Source of the DNA: Calothrix sp. PCC 7103
Lineage (GTDB): Bacteria; Cyanobacteriota; Cyanobacteriia; Cyanobacteriales; Nostocaceae
Length of the DNA stretch: 64,000 nt
Assembly (NCBI RefSeq): GCF_000331305.1
Contig: NZ_KB217483.1
Location: forward strand, 830,340 to 894,339
Direction: 5' to 3'
Within the stretch, counting starts at the first letter, position 1. Each line of letters begins with the position of its first letter. The position numbers and the translations under genes were made by a program. Positions 62,519 through 64,000 of this stretch are shown piece by piece. A model generated the notes under the pieces. It was not told where the DNA came from, made no database searches, and saw only the letters and a program-made list of their open reading frames with translations.

Positions 62519-64000
62519 CTATTCCCAGAGTAATACGGATGGGAGTGACTCTGGATATACGAGTCTTAGTAACTGATAACCAATACCTGCGGCGCCCTGA
62601 AAGAATGCGGGGTTAAAGATATCAGCTTTTAGGTCAGGGAATAAATAATAATTTCCAAGTTTTGTTTTTCTTGCTACAAGAAATGCTGCTTGTTTCTGTG
62701 CTAGTTCTAAAAGTTCGGGTGATGATAGCTTAGAGGCGCCAACTAATAATGTTTCTATTCTGCCAAAGTTTCCGCAACAAAGATGGTCTAGGTTGGGTAA
62801 ACCAAAGTTTTTAGTCGTATTAATGGCAACCTCTATCTCTCGACGAATTTCTGAGTTATCAAGAACAGATAAACTACCTAAACGTCCTAAAGCGATGCCA
62901 GGGGCGCCGTGACACCAACTAGTCATAAAATTATTGTCGTCTAAGTCAGCTTTGGTATCTGCCCAGTTTCCAGTATCAGGGAAAAATAAACTCCGCTCTT
63001 TTGATATTGCTGCCTTAGCTGCTTCAAAAAAAGATGTTTGTTGCGTTATTTGGAATAATTGTAATAAAGCATAAGCAATACCAGCGGCGCCATGCGAAAA
63101 TCCAGAACTAATCTGAGTCGTATTGTTTAGTAAATGATGCCCACAGTTAACCGCTTGTTCTAGAATCGCTGGTTCTGGTTTGATGGTGTACAAACTTAGT
63201 AACCCTAGTATTGTTCCAGCGGCGCCATTTACTAAATCAAGCTGATTATCATTCTCTATTATTTCCTTGGTTATTAAAGTCGCAACAATACTCGCAACTT
63301 CTATCAGCTTAGGCTCATCTAGTAATTGACTAATTTTGACTAGTGTATAAATAATAGATCCATAACCACTACCTGCACCTATACCCTCTTGCATAAAGAT
63401 TGGTTGGTTACTTGAGTTTGGTGGAGATAGTAAAGATTCTGTCAGGTCATTTAAAGCGCCTATCGCTAAGTCTTTAAATTCAGTATTGCCAGTAACTTTT
63501 GCTACTGTTGCTAAGAATAAAGCGATACCACAAACACCATCATATAAACTATCACCAATAGGTTGAAGTTGATATCGTCCAGCTTCAGGGTTATATTCCA
63601 TACCAATCCAAGTAACACTACCGTTGGCTGTATGAATAGCTCGTTTCTGAATCTCTTTGGCTATTTCTACAGCTTCTTGCACTAACTCAGCTTGCGTTAA
63701 TTCATATTGTGAGTCTACACTTAAAGCGTTCTTCGTATCAGTAGATGCTGTATTATTTTTGCCTTGAGCAATGCGTAACTGAAAAGAACTGCGAATAATT
63801 GAGACTTGTAATGCTAAATCATCATTACTCATCTGCTGAAGACGAGAAACCATTCGGTCGTAACCAGATTCTTTAAAATACCGAGCGACTTGGGAATTCT
63901 TGAGCATCAAAGCATCGCTGTTAGAGTCAGTCACAAAGTATGGAATATCCATCTGTTCCATAGCTTCTAACTCAAAAGCCAAAAGCGACCAAGCAGGGGG
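62519..64000 (-). CDS. Class II lanthipeptide synthetase LanM, C-terminal part (5' end beyond the window)
   Basis: The frame is open to the right edge (PPAWSLLAFELEAMEQMDIPYFVTD is its first visible part), so the dehydratase domain lies mostly outside the window. ELEAMEQMDIPYF marks the end of the LanM dehydratase region. The LanC-like cyclase domain follows: DSLYDGVCGIALFLA, GAGSGYGSIIYTL, GFSHGAAGIAYAL, and the zinc ligands in SWCHGAPGIALGR and HLCCGNFGRIE. The CCG form (Cys-Cys-Gly where many LanC proteins have Cys-His-Gly) marks the ProcM-like, substrate-tolerant group. It would dehydrate Ser/Thr and join them to Cys in the adjacent precursors. Confidence 0.93.
   Translation of the reverse strand, partial: PPAWSLLAFELEAMEQMDIPYFVTDSNSDALMLKNSQVARYFKESGYDRMVSRLQQMSNDDLALQVSIIRSSFQLRIAQGKNNTASTDTKNALSVDSQYELTQAELVQEAVEIAKEIQKRAIHTANGSVTWIGMEYNPEAGRYQLQPIGDSLYDGVCGIALFLATVAKVTGNTEFKDLAIGALNDLTESLLSPPNSSNQPIFMQEGIGAGSGYGSIIYTLVKISQLLDEPKLIEVASIVATLITKEIIENDNQLDLVNGAAGTILGLLSLYTIKPEPAILEQAVNCGHHLLNNTTQISSGFSHGAAGIAYALLQLFQITQQTSFFEAAKAAISKERSLFFPDTGNWADTKADLDDNNFMTSWCHGAPGIALGRLGSLSVLDNSEIRREIEVAINTTKNFGLPNLDHLCCGNFGRIETLLVGASKLSSPELLELAQKQAAFLVARKTKLGNYYLFPDLKADIFNPAFFQGAAGIGYQLLRLVYPESLPSVLLWE

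Noticed and set aside
1-64000. CRISPR arrays, tRNA or rRNA genes
   Set aside because: No regularly spaced direct repeats of CRISPR type and no tRNA T-loop plus acceptor pairing were seen on either strand.

Overview
The window is cyanobacterial. It carries a C-phycocyanin beta/alpha pair, a PucC-type transporter, the SufR-regulated suf operon, an aerobic-type cobalamin operon behind a B12 riboswitch, ABC1/AarF, XisH/XisI, AIM24, Uma2, SLH-DUF3370, DUF928 and CHASE2-CHAT families. Together these point to a filamentous, probably heterocyst-forming member of the Nostocales; the species cannot be named from sequence alone. The genome-wide palindrome here appears to be GGCGCC (about 100 copies counted by eye in 64 kb). 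The usual HIP1 octamer GCGATCGC was not seen.

Layout. 1-12.2 kb is a decayed accessory region: an ABC exporter cut by the window edge, a glycosyltransferase-like gene, a WD40 pseudogene split by a 155-bp MITE, a DMATS-type aromatic prenyltransferase split by an IS630 element, and a large Ser/Thr kinase-AAA protein that lost its C-terminal half to an ISL3 element. 12.4-24.7 kb is mostly core: an ABC1 kinase, an AlkB-like dioxygenase, cysA, an acyl-CoA dehydrogenase-like gene, a methionine/cysteine-stripped phycocyanin pair (cpc3 type), a PucC transporter, an inositol-monophosphatase-family enzyme and a TPR protein. 24.8-30.7 kb is sufR divergent from sufBCDS, with two SufR operators between them. 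30.8-35.7 kb holds toxin-antitoxin and immunity remnants, a Uma2 gene, an M48 protease and three AIM24 paralogues. 36.0-39.0 kb is cobG-cobH-cobI under a cobalamin riboswitch. 39.0-46.4 kb has an SLH protein, xisHI, a decayed IS4-like element flanked by two different broken genes, and small accessory genes. 46.5-48.9 kb is a CHAT-CHASE2 protease-like sensor.

48.9-64.0 kb is a RiPP locus. One minus-strand operon encodes an NHLM/NHLP-type export set (HlyD adaptor, C39-peptidase ABC transporter, second NHLM ABC transporter), a parvulin-like isomerase, and a second ABC/HlyD pair whose peptidase-like domain lacks the catalytic cysteine. Divergent from it lie two tandem, almost identical precursor genes with a double-glycine leader and a small, very arginine-rich core. 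Convergent with them is a class II lanthipeptide synthetase (LanM) with a CCG-type cyclase domain that runs off the right edge. The predicted flow is LanM modification of the precursor, leader removal at Gly-Gly by the C39 transporter, then export. This locus is the best candidate for a previously undescribed system.

Dispersed repeats are abundant: nested palindromes, TGACGC inverted repeats, GAAACCNGGTTTC palindromes, TTTGCGG repeats and ATCCGTTAC nonamers. Some sit inside functional elements, including one in the cobalamin riboswitch and one in the end of a coding region.
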